64,000 nucleotides of DNA from Streptomyces sp. NBC_00510 (lineage in GTDB: Bacteria > Actinomycetota > Actinomycetes > Streptomycetales > Streptomycetaceae), in assembly GCA_036013505.1 (NCBI GenBank), contig CP107851.1, positions 2,976,001 to 3,040,000 on the forward strand. Direction: 5' to 3'. Made by a program: the position numbers and the translations under genes. This document shows positions 46,036 through 55,189 of this stretch, piece after piece (the first letter of the stretch is position 1; every line of letters begins with the position of its first letter). Under the pieces are notes generated by a model. The model made no database searches. It was not told the DNA's origin and saw only the letters and a program-made list of their open reading frames with translations.

Positions 46036-47427
46036 ATGAGCCCCACCCTTCCCCCCGGTATGGACCGACCGCACTTCATCGGGATCGGCGGGGCCGGGAT
46101 GTCGGGCATCGCGAAGATCCTGACCCAGCGCGGCGCCGCCGTCGCGGGCAGCGACGCGAAGGACTCCGACACGGCCGAGGCGCTGCGCGAGCTGGGCGCG
46201 ACCGTCCACATCGGTCACGCGGCCGCGCACCTCGCGCAGGACGCGACCTGCGTGGTCGTCTCCAGCGCCATCCGTGAGGACAACCCGGAGCTGGTGGCGG
46301 CCCGCGAGCGTGGCATCCCGGTGGTGCACCGCTCGGACGCGCTGGCGGCGCTGATGGGGGGCTCGCGCCCGATCGCGGTGGCCGGCACGCACGGCAAGAC
46401 GACCACCACCTCCATGCTCGCGGTGAGCCTGTCCGCGCTGGGCCTGGACCCGTCGTACGCCATCGGCGGCGACCTGGACGCCCCGGGCTCCAACGCCCAC
46501 CACGGCACCGGCGAGATCTTCGTGGCGGAGGCGGACGAGAGCGACCGCAGCTTCCAGAAGTACGACCCCGAGGTGGCGATCGTGCTCAACGTGGAGCTCG
46601 ACCACCACGCGAACTACGCGTCGATGGACGAGATCCACGAGTCGTTCGAGGTCTTCGTCGGCAAGATCGTCCCCGGTGGCACCCTGGTCGTCGGCGAGCA
46701 CTCCGGCGCGCGGGAGCTGGCCGCCCGGGTGGCGGGCCGCGAGGGGCTGACCGTCGTGCGCGTCGGCGAGGACGAGCAGGCCGACGTGCGGATCCTGCGG
46801 GTCACCCCGCACGGGATGTCCAGCGAGGTCACCGTCCGCCTGGACGGCGAGGAGCACACCTTCACCGTCTCCGTGCCCGGCCGGCACTACGCCCACAACG
46901 CGGTCGCCGCCCTCGCCGCGGGCGTCGCGCTGGGCGTCCCGGCGGAGGACCTGGCCAAGGCGCTCGGCACCTACACCGGGGTGAAGCGCCGGCTGCAGCT
47001 GAAGGGCACCGCCGCCGGCGTCCAGGTCATCGACTCCTACGCGCACCACCCGACCGAGATGACCGCGGACCTGCAGGCCCTGCGCGAGGCGGCGGACGAC
47101 CGGCGCATCGTCGTGGTCTTCCAGCCGCACCTGTTCAGCCGCACCCAGGAGCTGGGCCGCGAGATGGGCCAGGCCCTCGCGCTCGCCGACGCCTCGGTGG
47201 TGCTGGACATCTACCCGGCCCGCGAGGACCCGATCCCCGGCATCACCAGCGACCTGATCATCGACGCGGCCGTCGCGGCGGGCGCCGACGTCACCGCGGA
47301 ACACGACAAGGACGCGGTCCCCGAGGTCGTCGCCGGAATGGCCAAGCCCGGTGACCTTGTTCTCACCATGGGCGCGGGCGACGTGACCGATCTCGGTCCG
47401 CGCATCCTCGCGCGCCTGGAGAACTGA
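46036..47427 (+). CDS. murC: UDP-N-acetylmuramate-L-alanine ligase MurC
   Basis: This 463-residue Mur ligase adds L-alanine to UDP-MurNAc in peptidoglycan synthesis. It has HFIGIGGAGMSGIA, the ATP loop AGTHGKTTTTSML, EADESDRSF, LNVELDHHANY and DSYAHHPTE, all diagnostic. AGGGAG lies eight bases before ATG 46036. msrB follows after 14 bases. murC is found here apart from the division-and-cell-wall cluster, as is usual in Streptomyces. Confidence 0.97.
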   Translation: MSPTLPPGMDRPHFIGIGGAGMSGIAKILTQRGAAVAGSDAKDSDTAEALRELGATVHIGHAAAHLAQDATCVVVSSAIREDNPELVAARERGIPVVHRSDALAALMGGSRPIAVAGTHGKTTTTSMLAVSLSALGLDPSYAIGGDLDAPGSNAHHGTGEIFVAEADESDRSFQKYDPEVAIVLNVELDHHANYASMDEIHESFEVFVGKIVPGGTLVVGEHSGARELAARVAGREGLTVVRVGEDEQADVRILRVTPHGMSSEVTVRLDGEEHTFTVSVPGRHYAHNAVAALAAGVALGVPAEDLAKALGTYTGVKRRLQLKGTAAGVQVIDSYAHHPTEMTADLQALREAADDRRIVVVFQPHLFSRTQELGREMGQALALADASVVLDIYPAREDPIPGITSDLIIDAAVAAGADVTAEHDKDAVPEVVAGMAKPGDLVLTMGAGDVTDLGPRILARLEN

Positions 47428-47441
47428 GGAGAGGGAGGACC

Positions 47442-47849
47442 ATGGCGTACGAAGTCGACAAGTCCGAGGAGCAGTGGCGTCAGGAGCTGACGCCGCAGGA
47501 GTACGCGGTCCTGCGCCAGGCGGGCACGGAGCGTCCCTTCGTGGGTGAGTACACCGACACCAAGACCCGCGGCGTCTACTCGTGCCGCGCCTGCGGCGCC
47601 GAACTGTTCACCTCGGACACCAAGTTCGAGTCGCACTGCGGCTGGCCGTCCTTCTACGACCCGAAGGACAGCAAGGCCGTCGAGCTGATCGAGGACCGCT
47701 CGATGGGCATGGTCCGCACCGAGGTCCGCTGCACCCGCTGCGGCTCGCACCTGGGCCACGTCTTCGAGGGCGAGGGCTACGACACCCCGACGGACCAGCG
47801 GTACTGCATCAACTCGATCTCGCTGCGGCTGGCCCCCGTGGAGGACTGA
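47442..47849 (+). CDS. msrB: Peptide-methionine (R)-S-oxide reductase MsrB
   Basis: This 135-residue enzyme repairs oxidised methionine. Two CxxC pairs (YSCRACGAEL and CTRCGSHLGHVF) bind zinc and the catalytic Cys is in RYCINSISL. A GGAGAGGGAGG site precedes ATG 47442. It follows murC by 14 bases, so the two are probably cotranscribed. Confidence 0.97.
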   Translation: MAYEVDKSEEQWRQELTPQEYAVLRQAGTERPFVGEYTDTKTRGVYSCRACGAELFTSDTKFESHCGWPSFYDPKDSKAVELIEDRSMGMVRTEVRCTRCGSHLGHVFEGEGYDTPTDQRYCINSISLRLAPVED

Positions 47850-47946
47850 TCACGAAATCCGACGGCTAGGCCCCTCGCGTGGGCCGACGCGCCACGCGGG
47901 GCGCGTCCGTCGACTCCCCGCCCACCGGCTGGCAACGTGGCCCGGC

Positions 47947-50016
47947 ATGGAACACCACGTACGGGCCAGGTTGCTGCTGGCCAGCGCCACCATGCTCTTC
48001 GTCGAACTGGCGCTGATCCGGTGGGCGGGCGCGAACGTCGTCCATCTGAGCTACTTCTCCAACTTCATCCTGCTCGGCTCGTTCCTGGGGATCGGGCTGG
48101 GCTTCCTGATCGCGGCGGAACGCGGCCAGTGGCTCAAGCGGTGGGCGCCGCTGCCGCTGGCCGTGCTCGTGGTGCTGGTGCGGGAGTTCCCGGTCCAGGT
48201 GCGGCAGAGCAGCGGCGACATCATCTACTTCACGGCGGTGAAGACCACCGGGCTGCCGCAGTGGGTGACGCTGCCCGTGCTCTTCCTGCTGGTGGCGTTC
48301 GCGATGATGGCGATCGGCAAGATCACCGCCGATCTGTTCCGGCAACTGCCGTCGCTGGAGGCGTACCGGTGGGACCTGCTCGGTTCGCTGACCGGTTCGG
48401 TGGCCTTCGCGGGGGTGTCCTGGCTGCGCGCGCCCTCCCTGGTGTGGGGGCTGATCGCCGCTGCGGCGCTGCTGGTCCTCGGCGGCCGGCGGAACACGCT
48501 GCGGTACGCGCTGCCGCTGGCGGCGATGGTCCTGGCGCTGCTCTTCGAGTCGCTGGCGCCGGGGGTGTCCTGGTCGCCGTACTACAAGATCGAGCTGACC
48601 CGCCCGGAGCCGGGCACCAGTTCTCGGACGTACAAGATCGCCGCCAACGGCGTGCCGCACCAGAGCATCGCGCCGCTGAAGGTGCTGCAGCAGCCCAACT
48701 CGCCGTACGAGCAGGCCTACCGGGAGACCCCGGACAATCCGCACCGCAAGGTGCTGGTGATCGGCGCGGGCAACGGCAACGACGTGGCCGTCGCGCTGGC
48801 CAACGGCGCGCAGTACGTGGACGCCGTCGAGATCGACCCGCGGCTGCAGGAGATCGGGGCGCAGCTGCACCCCGCGCGGCCGTACGAGAACCCGCGGGTG
48901 CACGTCCACATCAACGACGGGCGGGCCTTCCTGGAGCGGACGAAGACGAAGTACGACCTCGTCGTGCTGGCTCTGCCCGACTCGCTGACGCTGGTGTCGG
49001 GGGCGAGCAACCTGCGGCTGGAAAGCTACCTCTTCACCCAGCAGGCCTTCGAGTCGGCGCGTGACCACCTCGCGCCCGGCGGCGCGTTCGCGATGTACAA
49101 CTACTACCGGCAGAACTGGCTGATCGACCGCTTCGCGGGCAGCCTGGACCAGGTCTTCGGGCACGCCCCGTGCATGACGGAGTACAGCAAGCGCGCCGCG
49201 GTCCTCGTGGCCGGGCTGACGCCGGCCGACCAGACCTGCGGGACGGTCTGGCGGCCCAGCGGGGCGGTGCCGCCGCCCGCGGACGACGACCACCCGTTCC
49301 CCTACCTCCTGCACCGCACGGTGCCGAGCCTCTACCTCGGCGCGCTCGGCCTGATCCTGCTGGTCACCGTGATCTCGGTGCGGCTGGCCGGGGTGCGGCT
49401 GCGCGGGACGCTGCGCTACGCCGACATGTTCCTGATGGGCGCGGCCTTCCTGCTGCTGGAGACGAAGAACGTCATCGGCTTCGCCCTGTACTTCGGCACC
49501 ACCTGGCTGGTGAACGCGCTCGTCTTCATCGGGGTGCTGCTGGCGGTGCTGGCCGCCGTCGAGGTGCGGCGCCGCATGCGCCGGCTCAACCAGACGACAC
49601 TGCAGATCCTGCTCTTCGTCACGCTCGCCGTCGGCTGGCTGGTCCCGGCGCAGGCCGTGCTGTCGCTGCCCTTCGCGGCACGGCTGGCGGCGGCCGTCGC
49701 GCTCGCCTTCGCGCCGATCTTCTGCGCCAACCTGATCTTCTCCGACCGCCTCGCCCAGGCACCGGACCCGACCGCCGCCTTCGGCGCCAACCTCCTGGGC
49801 GCGCTGACCGGCGGCACCCTGGAGTACCTCGCGCTGCTCACCGGCTACCGCGCGCTGCTGATCCTGGTGGCCGTGCTGTACGCCGGGGCCTGCGTCGCGA
49901 TGCGGCTGTCCGGCGGCGGTGGCCCCGCCGGCGGCGACGGCGCGGGGCAGGGCCGGCAGGACGCCACGGCGCACGGAAACCGGCTGGTGCGCGAGGGGCC
50001 CGCGGCAGCACCATGA
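47947..50016 (+). CDS. Membrane-bound spermidine-synthase-like protein
   Basis: This 689-residue protein has an N-terminal TM bundle, a central methyltransferase-fold domain of the spermidine synthase type (VLVIGAGNGNDVAVALANGA, DAVEIDPRLQEIG, VHINDGRAFLERT, YDLVVLALPDSL) and a C-terminal TM bundle. It is among the polytopic synthase homologues found in many bacteria, where polyamine synthesis has not always been shown. CAACGT lies eight bases before ATG 47947. A LysE-type gene follows after four bases. Confidence 0.85.
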   Translation: MEHHVRARLLLASATMLFVELALIRWAGANVVHLSYFSNFILLGSFLGIGLGFLIAAERGQWLKRWAPLPLAVLVVLVREFPVQVRQSSGDIIYFTAVKTTGLPQWVTLPVLFLLVAFAMMAIGKITADLFRQLPSLEAYRWDLLGSLTGSVAFAGVSWLRAPSLVWGLIAAAALLVLGGRRNTLRYALPLAAMVLALLFESLAPGVSWSPYYKIELTRPEPGTSSRTYKIAANGVPHQSIAPLKVLQQPNSPYEQAYRETPDNPHRKVLVIGAGNGNDVAVALANGAQYVDAVEIDPRLQEIGAQLHPARPYENPRVHVHINDGRAFLERTKTKYDLVVLALPDSLTLVSGASNLRLESYLFTQQAFESARDHLAPGGAFAMYNYYRQNWLIDRFAGSLDQVFGHAPCMTEYSKRAAVLVAGLTPADQTCGTVWRPSGAVPPPADDDHPFPYLLHRTVPSLYLGALGLILLVTVISVRLAGVRLRGTLRYADMFLMGAAFLLLETKNVIGFALYFGTTWLVNALVFIGVLLAVLAAVEVRRRMRRLNQTTLQILLFVTLAVGWLVPAQAVLSLPFAARLAAAVALAFAPIFCANLIFSDRLAQAPDPTAAFGANLLGALTGGTLEYLALLTGYRALLILVAVLYAGACVAMRLSGGGGPAGGDGAGQGRQDATAHGNRLVREGPAAAP

Positions 50017-50020
50017 CGGG

Positions 50021-50644
50021 ATGCTGAGCGTCCTGCTGCCCTTCCTCGGTGCCTGCACCCTGATCGCCGCGGCCCCCGGGCCGAGCACGGTGCTGATCAT
50101 CAGGCACTCCCTGCGCAGCCGCCGGGCCGGCTTCGCGACCGTCCTCGGCAACGAGACCGGTGTGTTCGTCTGGGGGCTGTGCGCCGCCTTCGGTCTCACC
50201 GCGCTCCTCGCGGCCTCACAGCTCGCCTACGACGTCGTGCGGATCGTCGGCGCCGCCGTCCTGATCTGGTTCGGCGTCCAGGCGTTGCGTGCCGCCCGCC
50301 GCGGCCCGGACCCCGAGCGGGCCGCGGCGGGTGAGGACGCGACGGTGACCCCGTGGGCGGCCTACCGCGCCGGGCTCGGCATGAACCTGGCCAATCCCAA
50401 GGCGGCGGTCTTCGCGATGTCGTTCCTGCCGCAGTTCGTGCCCTCCGGCGCGCCCCAGCTCCCCACGATGGTCGGGCTCGCGGCGCTGTGGGCGGTCTAC
50501 GAGGTCGGCTACTACGGGGCGTACGTCTGGTTCGTCGACCGCCTCAGGGCGGTGTTCAGCCGCGCCGCGGTGCGGCGCCGCCTGGAGGCGGTGTCCGGCG
50601 GCGTGCTCGTCGCGCTGGGCGTCCGGATGGCCCTGGAGGGCTGA
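50021..50644 (+). CDS. LysE-family amino-acid exporter
   Basis: This 207-residue, six-TM protein of the LysE/RhtB family has the APGPSTVLIIRHSLRSRRAGFATVLGNETG opening and the GLGMNLANPKAAVFAMSFLPQF motif. It exports amino acids or related metabolites. It starts four bases after the spermidine-synthase-like gene, so the pair are likely cotranscribed. Confidence 0.92.
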   Translation: MLSVLLPFLGACTLIAAAPGPSTVLIIRHSLRSRRAGFATVLGNETGVFVWGLCAAFGLTALLAASQLAYDVVRIVGAAVLIWFGVQALRAARRGPDPERAAAGEDATVTPWAAYRAGLGMNLANPKAAVFAMSFLPQFVPSGAPQLPTMVGLAALWAVYEVGYYGAYVWFVDRLRAVFSRAAVRRRLEAVSGGVLVALGVRMALEG

Positions 50645-50662
50645 GCGCCCGCGCCTTGCCCC

Positions 50663-51334
50663 TCACCCGCGGCGTGCGCTGAGCGACGCCGCGAGCCAGC
50701 AGGCGCCCGCGGCGGCGAGCGCCGCGAGCAGGAGGGGAACCAGCGGGAACGGGACCGCGCCGGTGCGGGAACCGGTGACGAGCCCGGTGACCGCCGCGTT
50801 GGCGGGCGATCCGGCGGCGACGAGGACCAGGACCGCGGTGAGGGCCGTGACGGGCACCGCCCATCCGGGGCGGAGCAGCACCGGGGGGTTGGTGAGGGCG
50901 CCGACGGCGGTGCCGAGCAGCGCGGTCACCAGGGCGGCCAGGAGACCGGCCACGGCCGCCGGGGCCACCGGGATGGCCTTCAGGTGGTCCGTGGTGCGGG
51001 GGTCGGCGATGCCGAGCACCACGGCGGTGCCCGCGGTGCCCAGCACCACCGAGCACAGCAGCGCCGCCAGGACGCCCGCCGTGTGGGCCCGCCCCGGCCC
51101 GGTGGCGGCCGCCACGCAGGCGCGGGCGGCCGGCGGCTCGGCCGTCACGCTGACCCGCACCAGCCAGGCCGCGGCCGGGAGCAGCGCGGCGGCGCTCCAG
51201 CCGAGCGAGTCCAGCAGCGGCTGCGGGCCCCCGGCCAGCCCGATCCCCATGACGGCCAGGTGGAGCAGGAGCGGCGGCAGCCAGCGGAAGGACCGCAGGA
51301 GCAGGGCGGTCCGGTAGTGCAGCAGTGCGGTCAT
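50663..51334 (-). CDS. ABC transporter membrane protein
   Basis: This 223-residue protein has about five hydrophobic helices (LPPLLLHLAVMGIGL, SAAALLPAAAWLV, AALLCSVVLGTAGTAVVLG, LLAALVTALLGTAVG, LLLAALAAAGACWLA) and no soluble domain. Its ATG overlaps the stop of the ATPase gene (ATGA), so it should be its membrane partner, though it lacks a recognisable permease family signature. Confidence 0.8.
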   Translation of the reverse strand: MTALLHYRTALLLRSFRWLPPLLLHLAVMGIGLAGGPQPLLDSLGWSAAALLPAAAWLVRVSVTAEPPAARACVAAATGPGRAHTAGVLAALLCSVVLGTAGTAVVLGIADPRTTDHLKAIPVAPAAVAGLLAALVTALLGTAVGALTNPPVLLRPGWAVPVTALTAVLVLVAAGSPANAAVTGLVTGSRTGAVPFPLVPLLLAALAAAGACWLAASLSARRG

Positions 51335-52155
51335 GAGGACTCCGTGGGCGGCTCCGCGGGGCGGACCGCGCGGATGTGCCAGGGCGGGGCCGCGGCGAGC
51401 AGCCGCCGCAGGACGGCGTCGGACCCGGCGACAGGGACGGTCACCCGGAGCGTGCCGGGCGCGGCGGGCTCGTACGCGAGCCCGGCCGGCGGCTCCCCGC
51501 CGCCGGTGGCCTCGATGACGACGCGCGGCCCGGCGGCGGCGTCCAGGGGCACCGGCACGAGCCGGGCGTCCTCGACGCGGTGGACCTCCGTGGTCTCGCC
51601 GGCCAGCCGGCGCGGGTCGTGGTCGACGAAGACGACGGTGCCGCCGGCGGCGCTCCGGGCGCGCACGGCGTCGTCCAGGACGGTGCGCGCGTCCCGGTCG
51701 AGCCCCGTCCACGCCTCGTCGAGGACGAGGAGTTCCGGCTCTGCCACCAGCGCCTGGGCCACCGCGACCTTCTGGCAGGTGCCCTTGGACAGCTCGGCGA
51801 GCGGGGTCCGGGCGTACCCGGCGATGCCGAAGCACTCCAGCCACTCCGCGGCCCGCCGGGCGGCGGCGGCGCCGCCGAGCCCGTGCACCCGCCCCAGGTG
51901 CACGAGGTAGCCGTGCGCGTCGAAGGGCAGTGCCGGCGGGAACCGCTCGGGCACGTACGCGGTGCGCGGGCGCCCCCTGACCCGGCCCGTGGTGGGGCGG
52001 TCGATGCCGGCGAGGATCCGCAGGACCGTGGACTTGCCGCTGCCGTTCGCCCCCTCGACGCGCAGCACCCGTCCCCCGGGCACGTCAAGGTCGACGCCGC
52101 GCAGCACCCAGGGTCCGCGCGCCCCGTACCGGCGGCCGACCGCCTCCAGCCGCAC
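51331..52155 (-). CDS. ABC transporter ATP-binding protein
   Basis: This 274-residue ATPase has Walker A EGANGSGKST, Q/Pro loop AYVPERFPP, signature LSKGTCQKVAVAQAL, Walker B LLVLDEAWTGLD and switch His VFVDHD. A C-terminal extension of about 70 residues has no clear motif. It starts one base after the AIM24 stop and overlaps the membrane gene, so the three form an operon. Cargo unknown. Confidence 0.93.
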   Translation of the reverse strand: MRLEAVGRRYGARGPWVLRGVDLDVPGGRVLRVEGANGSGKSTVLRILAGIDRPTTGRVRGRPRTAYVPERFPPALPFDAHGYLVHLGRVHGLGGAAAARRAAEWLECFGIAGYARTPLAELSKGTCQKVAVAQALVAEPELLVLDEAWTGLDRDARTVLDDAVRARSAAGGTVVFVDHDPRRLAGETTEVHRVEDARLVPVPLDAAAGPRVVIEATGGGEPPAGLAYEPAAPGTLRVTVPVAGSDAVLRRLLAAAPPWHIRAVRPAEPPTESS

Positions 52156-52156
52156 G

Positions 52157-52831
52157 TCAGTTGGACGGCTGGTGGGGTGTGGACTCGCTGGGCCGGACGA
52201 TCACGAAGCCCTCCCCCTGCAGCATCAGCTGCACGGCCTCGCCCGAGCCGCCGCGCAGCATCGAGCCGAAGCTCTGCGAGCGGTGCAGGGAGGTCTGCAG
52301 CTGGGCGCTCCAGCCGACGACCGCGTCGGTGTCGACGTACACCGGGGCCTGCGGGGTGACCGGGATGACGATCGGGGTGCCCTCGCACATCACGCCGAGG
52401 CGGCCGTGCCCGGTGAAGACGCTGTTGAACAGGCCGCCGCCGGCCATGCCCGCGCCCTTCACGACCTTTATCTCGTAGGAGAGCGTCGAGTCGAAGACCA
52501 GCACGTTGCGGCCGTTGATGGTGAGGCTGTCGCCGGGGTCGAGGTCGATGACGAAGCAGTTGGCGGCCTCGTGCGCGAACCAGGCCTCGCCCTGGCCGCG
52601 CACCGACATCAGCGGCAGGCCCTCACCGGTGAAGGCGCGCTTGAGGAACTTGCCGACGCCCTGCCCCTTCACCTCGAACTGCAGGTTGCCGCGGAAGGCG
52701 ATCATCGAGCCCTGGCGCGCCAGGCACTCGCCGTTCACCGCGTACTTGATCGACTTGGCGTTCTGGAGGGTCATGCCGGGCTCGGTGGCCGGCTGCGCCG
52801 TGTTCTCGGTCGCGAAGAGGTCGCTGTGCAC
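52157..52831 (-). CDS. AIM24/TspD-type beta-barrel protein
   Basis: This 224-residue AIM24-family protein has YAVNGECLARQGSMIAFRGNLQFEVKG, FTGEGLPLMSVRGQGEAWFA and LFNSVFTGHGRLGV. The family is a beta-barrel of unknown function, often next to other AIM24 genes. I start at GTG 52831, matching the family pattern (HSDLFATEN), with AGGA seven bases upstream. It is divergent from the PTH2 gene. Confidence 0.9.
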   Translation of the reverse strand: MHSDLFATENTAQPATEPGMTLQNAKSIKYAVNGECLARQGSMIAFRGNLQFEVKGQGVGKFLKRAFTGEGLPLMSVRGQGEAWFAHEAANCFVIDLDPGDSLTINGRNVLVFDSTLSYEIKVVKGAGMAGGGLFNSVFTGHGRLGVMCEGTPIVIPVTPQAPVYVDTDAVVGWSAQLQTSLHRSQSFGSMLRGGSGEAVQLMLQGEGFVIVRPSESTPHQPSN

Positions 52832-52898
52832 CCCGGCATCCTGGCCCGGAGGGATCGGCTCCGACAAGCTCTTGCGGGGCGGGTGGCAGACTGTCGAG

Positions 52899-53579
52899 GT
52901 GACAACCGATCCTCGCGACGCCGCTCCCCAGTTCGTCCTCCCCCTGGTCGTCCGCATCGAGCGGACCGCCCCGCCGGCGCGGACCGACGCGCTGGAGACG
53001 GCCGCCCGTGCCGTGCTCCTGTTGCGCTCCGACGAGCGCGCCACCGCCGGGGACGGGGAGTGGGCCGGGGCGGTACGGGGCTGGGAGGACGCCCGCATCC
53101 GCAAGGTCGTACGGCGGGCGCGCGGCGCCGAGTGGCTGCGGGCCGAGGCGTTGCCCGGCATCACGGTCACCGGCAAGTCCGCCGAGGTCCGCGTCTTCCC
53201 GCCGGTGCCGCTGGACGGCTGGCCCAAGGACCTGGCGCGGCTGCAGGTGTCCGGGACGGAACTGGAGGACCCGGAGCCGCCCGCCGGGCCGGAGACCGGG
53301 ACGCCCGTGCTCTGGCTCAACCCCGGGGTGCAGATGTCGGCCGGCAAGGCCATGGCGCAGGCCGGGCACGGCGCCCAGCTCGCCTGGCTCGCACTGCCCC
53401 CCGCCGAGCGCGCGCAGTGGCGCGACGCCGGATTCCCGCTGGCCGTGCGCACGGCGCCCCAGGCCGGCTGGGAGGCGCTCACCGCCTCCGGGCTGCCCGT
53501 GGTGCGGGATGCCGGGTTCACCGAGATCGCCCCGGGGTCGTGCACCGTCGTGGCGGACCACCCGGCGCTGCGCCGCTGA
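52899..53579 (+). CDS. Peptidyl-tRNA hydrolase PTH2-domain protein
   Basis: This 226-residue protein has a C-terminal PTH2 domain with NPGVQMSAGKAMAQAGHGAQLAW, LAVRTAPQAGWEAL and the ending DAGFTEIAPGSCTVVADHP, in which the catalytic Lys/Asp set of PTH2 enzymes lies. The N-terminal 120 residues are extra and of unknown fold. CAGACT lies six bases before GTG 52899, so a leaderless start is likely. Confidence 0.82.
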   Translation: MTTDPRDAAPQFVLPLVVRIERTAPPARTDALETAARAVLLLRSDERATAGDGEWAGAVRGWEDARIRKVVRRARGAEWLRAEALPGITVTGKSAEVRVFPPVPLDGWPKDLARLQVSGTELEDPEPPAGPETGTPVLWLNPGVQMSAGKAMAQAGHGAQLAWLALPPAERAQWRDAGFPLAVRTAPQAGWEALTASGLPVVRDAGFTEIAPGSCTVVADHPALRR

Positions 53580-53612
53580 GGCGCCAAGCTCAAATCAAGC
53601 TCTGAAACCCGC

Positions 53613-53643
53613 CCCCGCGGGGTTCACCCGCCCCGCACGGGGC
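53613..53643 (+). terminator. Hairpins after the PTH2 gene
   Basis: CCCCGCGGGG (53613-53622) and GCCCCG-CA-CGGGGC (53630-53643) can each fold. They lie between the PTH2 stop and the DUF692 start. Confidence 0.45.
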
Positions 53644-53672
53644 CAGAACCCCGGCAGGAGGAAGGGGGGCGC

Positions 53673-55028
53673 ATGGAGCACTCGTATCTGGGCACGGGCA
53701 TCGGCTGGCGGCCGGAGATCGCGGCGGCGGTCGAGGCGCTGGCGGAGGCCGGCCGTGTCGACTGGGTCGAGGCGGTCGCCGAGAACGTCTGCCCGGGCCA
53801 TCTCCCCGACTCCCTGCTGCGGCTGCGCGAGCGCGGTGTCACGGTCGTCCCGCACGGTGTCTCGCTCGGCCTCGGGGGCGCCGAGCGGCCCGGCGCGGAC
53901 CGGCTGGCCGCGCTCGCGCAGCGCGCGGAGGCGCTGGGCGCCCCGCTGGTCACCGAGCACATCGCCTTCGTACGCGGCGGCGGGGAGCTGACGGGCTCGG
54001 CGCACCTGGAGGCGGGGCACCTGCTGCCCGTGCCGCGGACCCGGGACGCGCTGGACGTCCTGTGCGAGAACGTGCGCATCGCGCAGGACGCGCTGCCGGT
54101 GCCGCTCGCGCTGGAGAACATCGCGGCGCTGGTGGCCTGGCCGGACGAGGAGATGAGCGAGGGTGCCTTCCTCGCCGAGCTCGTCGAACGGACCGGGGTA
54201 CGCCTGCTGATCGACGTCGCCAACCTGCACACCAACCACGTCAACCGCGGCGAGGACCCCCTCGCCGCGCTCGACGCGCTGCCGGTGGACGCGATCGCCT
54301 ACGTCCACGTGGCGGGCGGCGTCGAGAAGGACGGCGTGTGGCACGACAGCCACGCGCACCCCGTCCCCGAGGCCGTCCTGGACGTGCTGGCGGCGCTGTA
54401 CGAGCGGGCCTGCCCGCCCGGTGTGCTGCTGGAGCGCGACGACGACTTCCCCGCGGGCGGCGATCTGGCCCGCGAACTGGCCGCGATACGCCGCGTGGTG
54501 GACGCGGGAACGGGCCGGCGGGCGGATGTGCCGCCGGCCGCGCCCGCCGGGGTCGCCGCGGCGCCCGGGGCGGCCCGTCAGCGCCTCGCGCTGCGCCAGA
54601 CCGCGCTGTTGTCGGCGCTCGTGGCCGGGACGCCGGTGCCGGAGGGCTTCGACCGGACCCGGATCGGTGTGCAGAGCCGCGCGCTGGCCGCCAAGCGCGC
54701 CGGCATCGTCGCCAAGGTGGCGCCGGAGCTGCCGGAGATCCTGGGGGCCGCGTACCGGCCGGAGTTCCTGCGCTACGCCGCACGGCGGCCGCTCGACGGG
54801 GGTTACCGCCACGACGCCATGGCCTTCGCCGCGTACGTCCTGGACGGGGACGACCCGCACGACCCCGCGGTCACCAGGCGGCTGGCCGCGTGGTGGCGCG
54901 AACGCTCGGGCCCGGCACCGCTCCCGGCCTGGCGGCAGCGTCTGCGCGGAAGGGTTTTCCCGGCGCCGCGACAGCCCTCACACGTATTCATACGTATGCG
55001 GGACACGCTCCGTTCAAAGCTGCCATAA
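53673..55028 (+). CDS. DUF692 (MNIO) enzyme with fused C-terminal domain
   Basis: This 451-residue protein is a multinuclear non-haem iron oxidase of the DUF692 family (MbnB, TglH and BufB type), which modify Cys or other residues of peptides. The TIM barrel has the iron ligands: His61, Glu95-His96, Glu148, Asp181-Asn184 with His186/His189, His212, Asp225-His227-His229 and Glu254. Residues 296-410 form a helical domain resembling the DUF2063/BufC-type partner ([41 protein letters not shown]). GGAGGAAGGGGGG precedes ATG 53673. No Cys-rich precursor peptide is adjacent; a TIGR04222 protein lies at 57188. Substrate unknown. Confidence 0.88.
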   Translation: MEHSYLGTGIGWRPEIAAAVEALAEAGRVDWVEAVAENVCPGHLPDSLLRLRERGVTVVPHGVSLGLGGAERPGADRLAALAQRAEALGAPLVTEHIAFVRGGGELTGSAHLEAGHLLPVPRTRDALDVLCENVRIAQDALPVPLALENIAALVAWPDEEMSEGAFLAELVERTGVRLLIDVANLHTNHVNRGEDPLAALDALPVDAIAYVHVAGGVEKDGVWHDSHAHPVPEAVLDVLAALYERACPPGVLLERDDDFPAGGDLARELAAIRRVVDAGTGRRADVPPAAPAGVAAAPGAARQRLALRQTALLSALVAGTPVPEGFDRTRIGVQSRALAAKRAGIVAKVAPELPEILGAAYRPEFLRYAARRPLDGGYRHDAMAFAAYVLDGDDPHDPAVTRRLAAWWRERSGPAPLPAWRQRLRGRVFPAPRQPSHVFIRMRDTLRSKLP

Positions 55029-55175
55029 TCTTTTTCCAAGGGCCTCCGACCTGCGAAGGGAATGGCGGCGGGGCCCATCGGGCGCGAAAAGGCAACAACG
55101 TACCAAGGACCGGGTCCGGATTCCTGGAATTCGCGAATACGTGACTGTTCCTCGCCCTGGACGCTTCAAACGCAC

Positions 55176-55181
55176 TAACGT
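55176..55181 (+). promoter_or_regulatory. -10 element TAACGT of the DUF4142 gene
   Basis: The hexamer ends eight bases before ATG 55190, with no Shine-Dalgarno sequence. Confidence 0.45.
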
Positions 55182-55189
55182 GCGGTCCC

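Noticed and set aside
46614..47304. Antisense frames in murC
   Set aside because: murC is recognised end to end; no ribosome-binding site or family signal on the other strand.
54989..54998. CATACGTATG palindrome near the end of the DUF692 gene
   Set aside because: A 10-bp dyad within coding sequence; possible promoter elements nearby (GGGACA, CATAAT) are too weakly supported to list.
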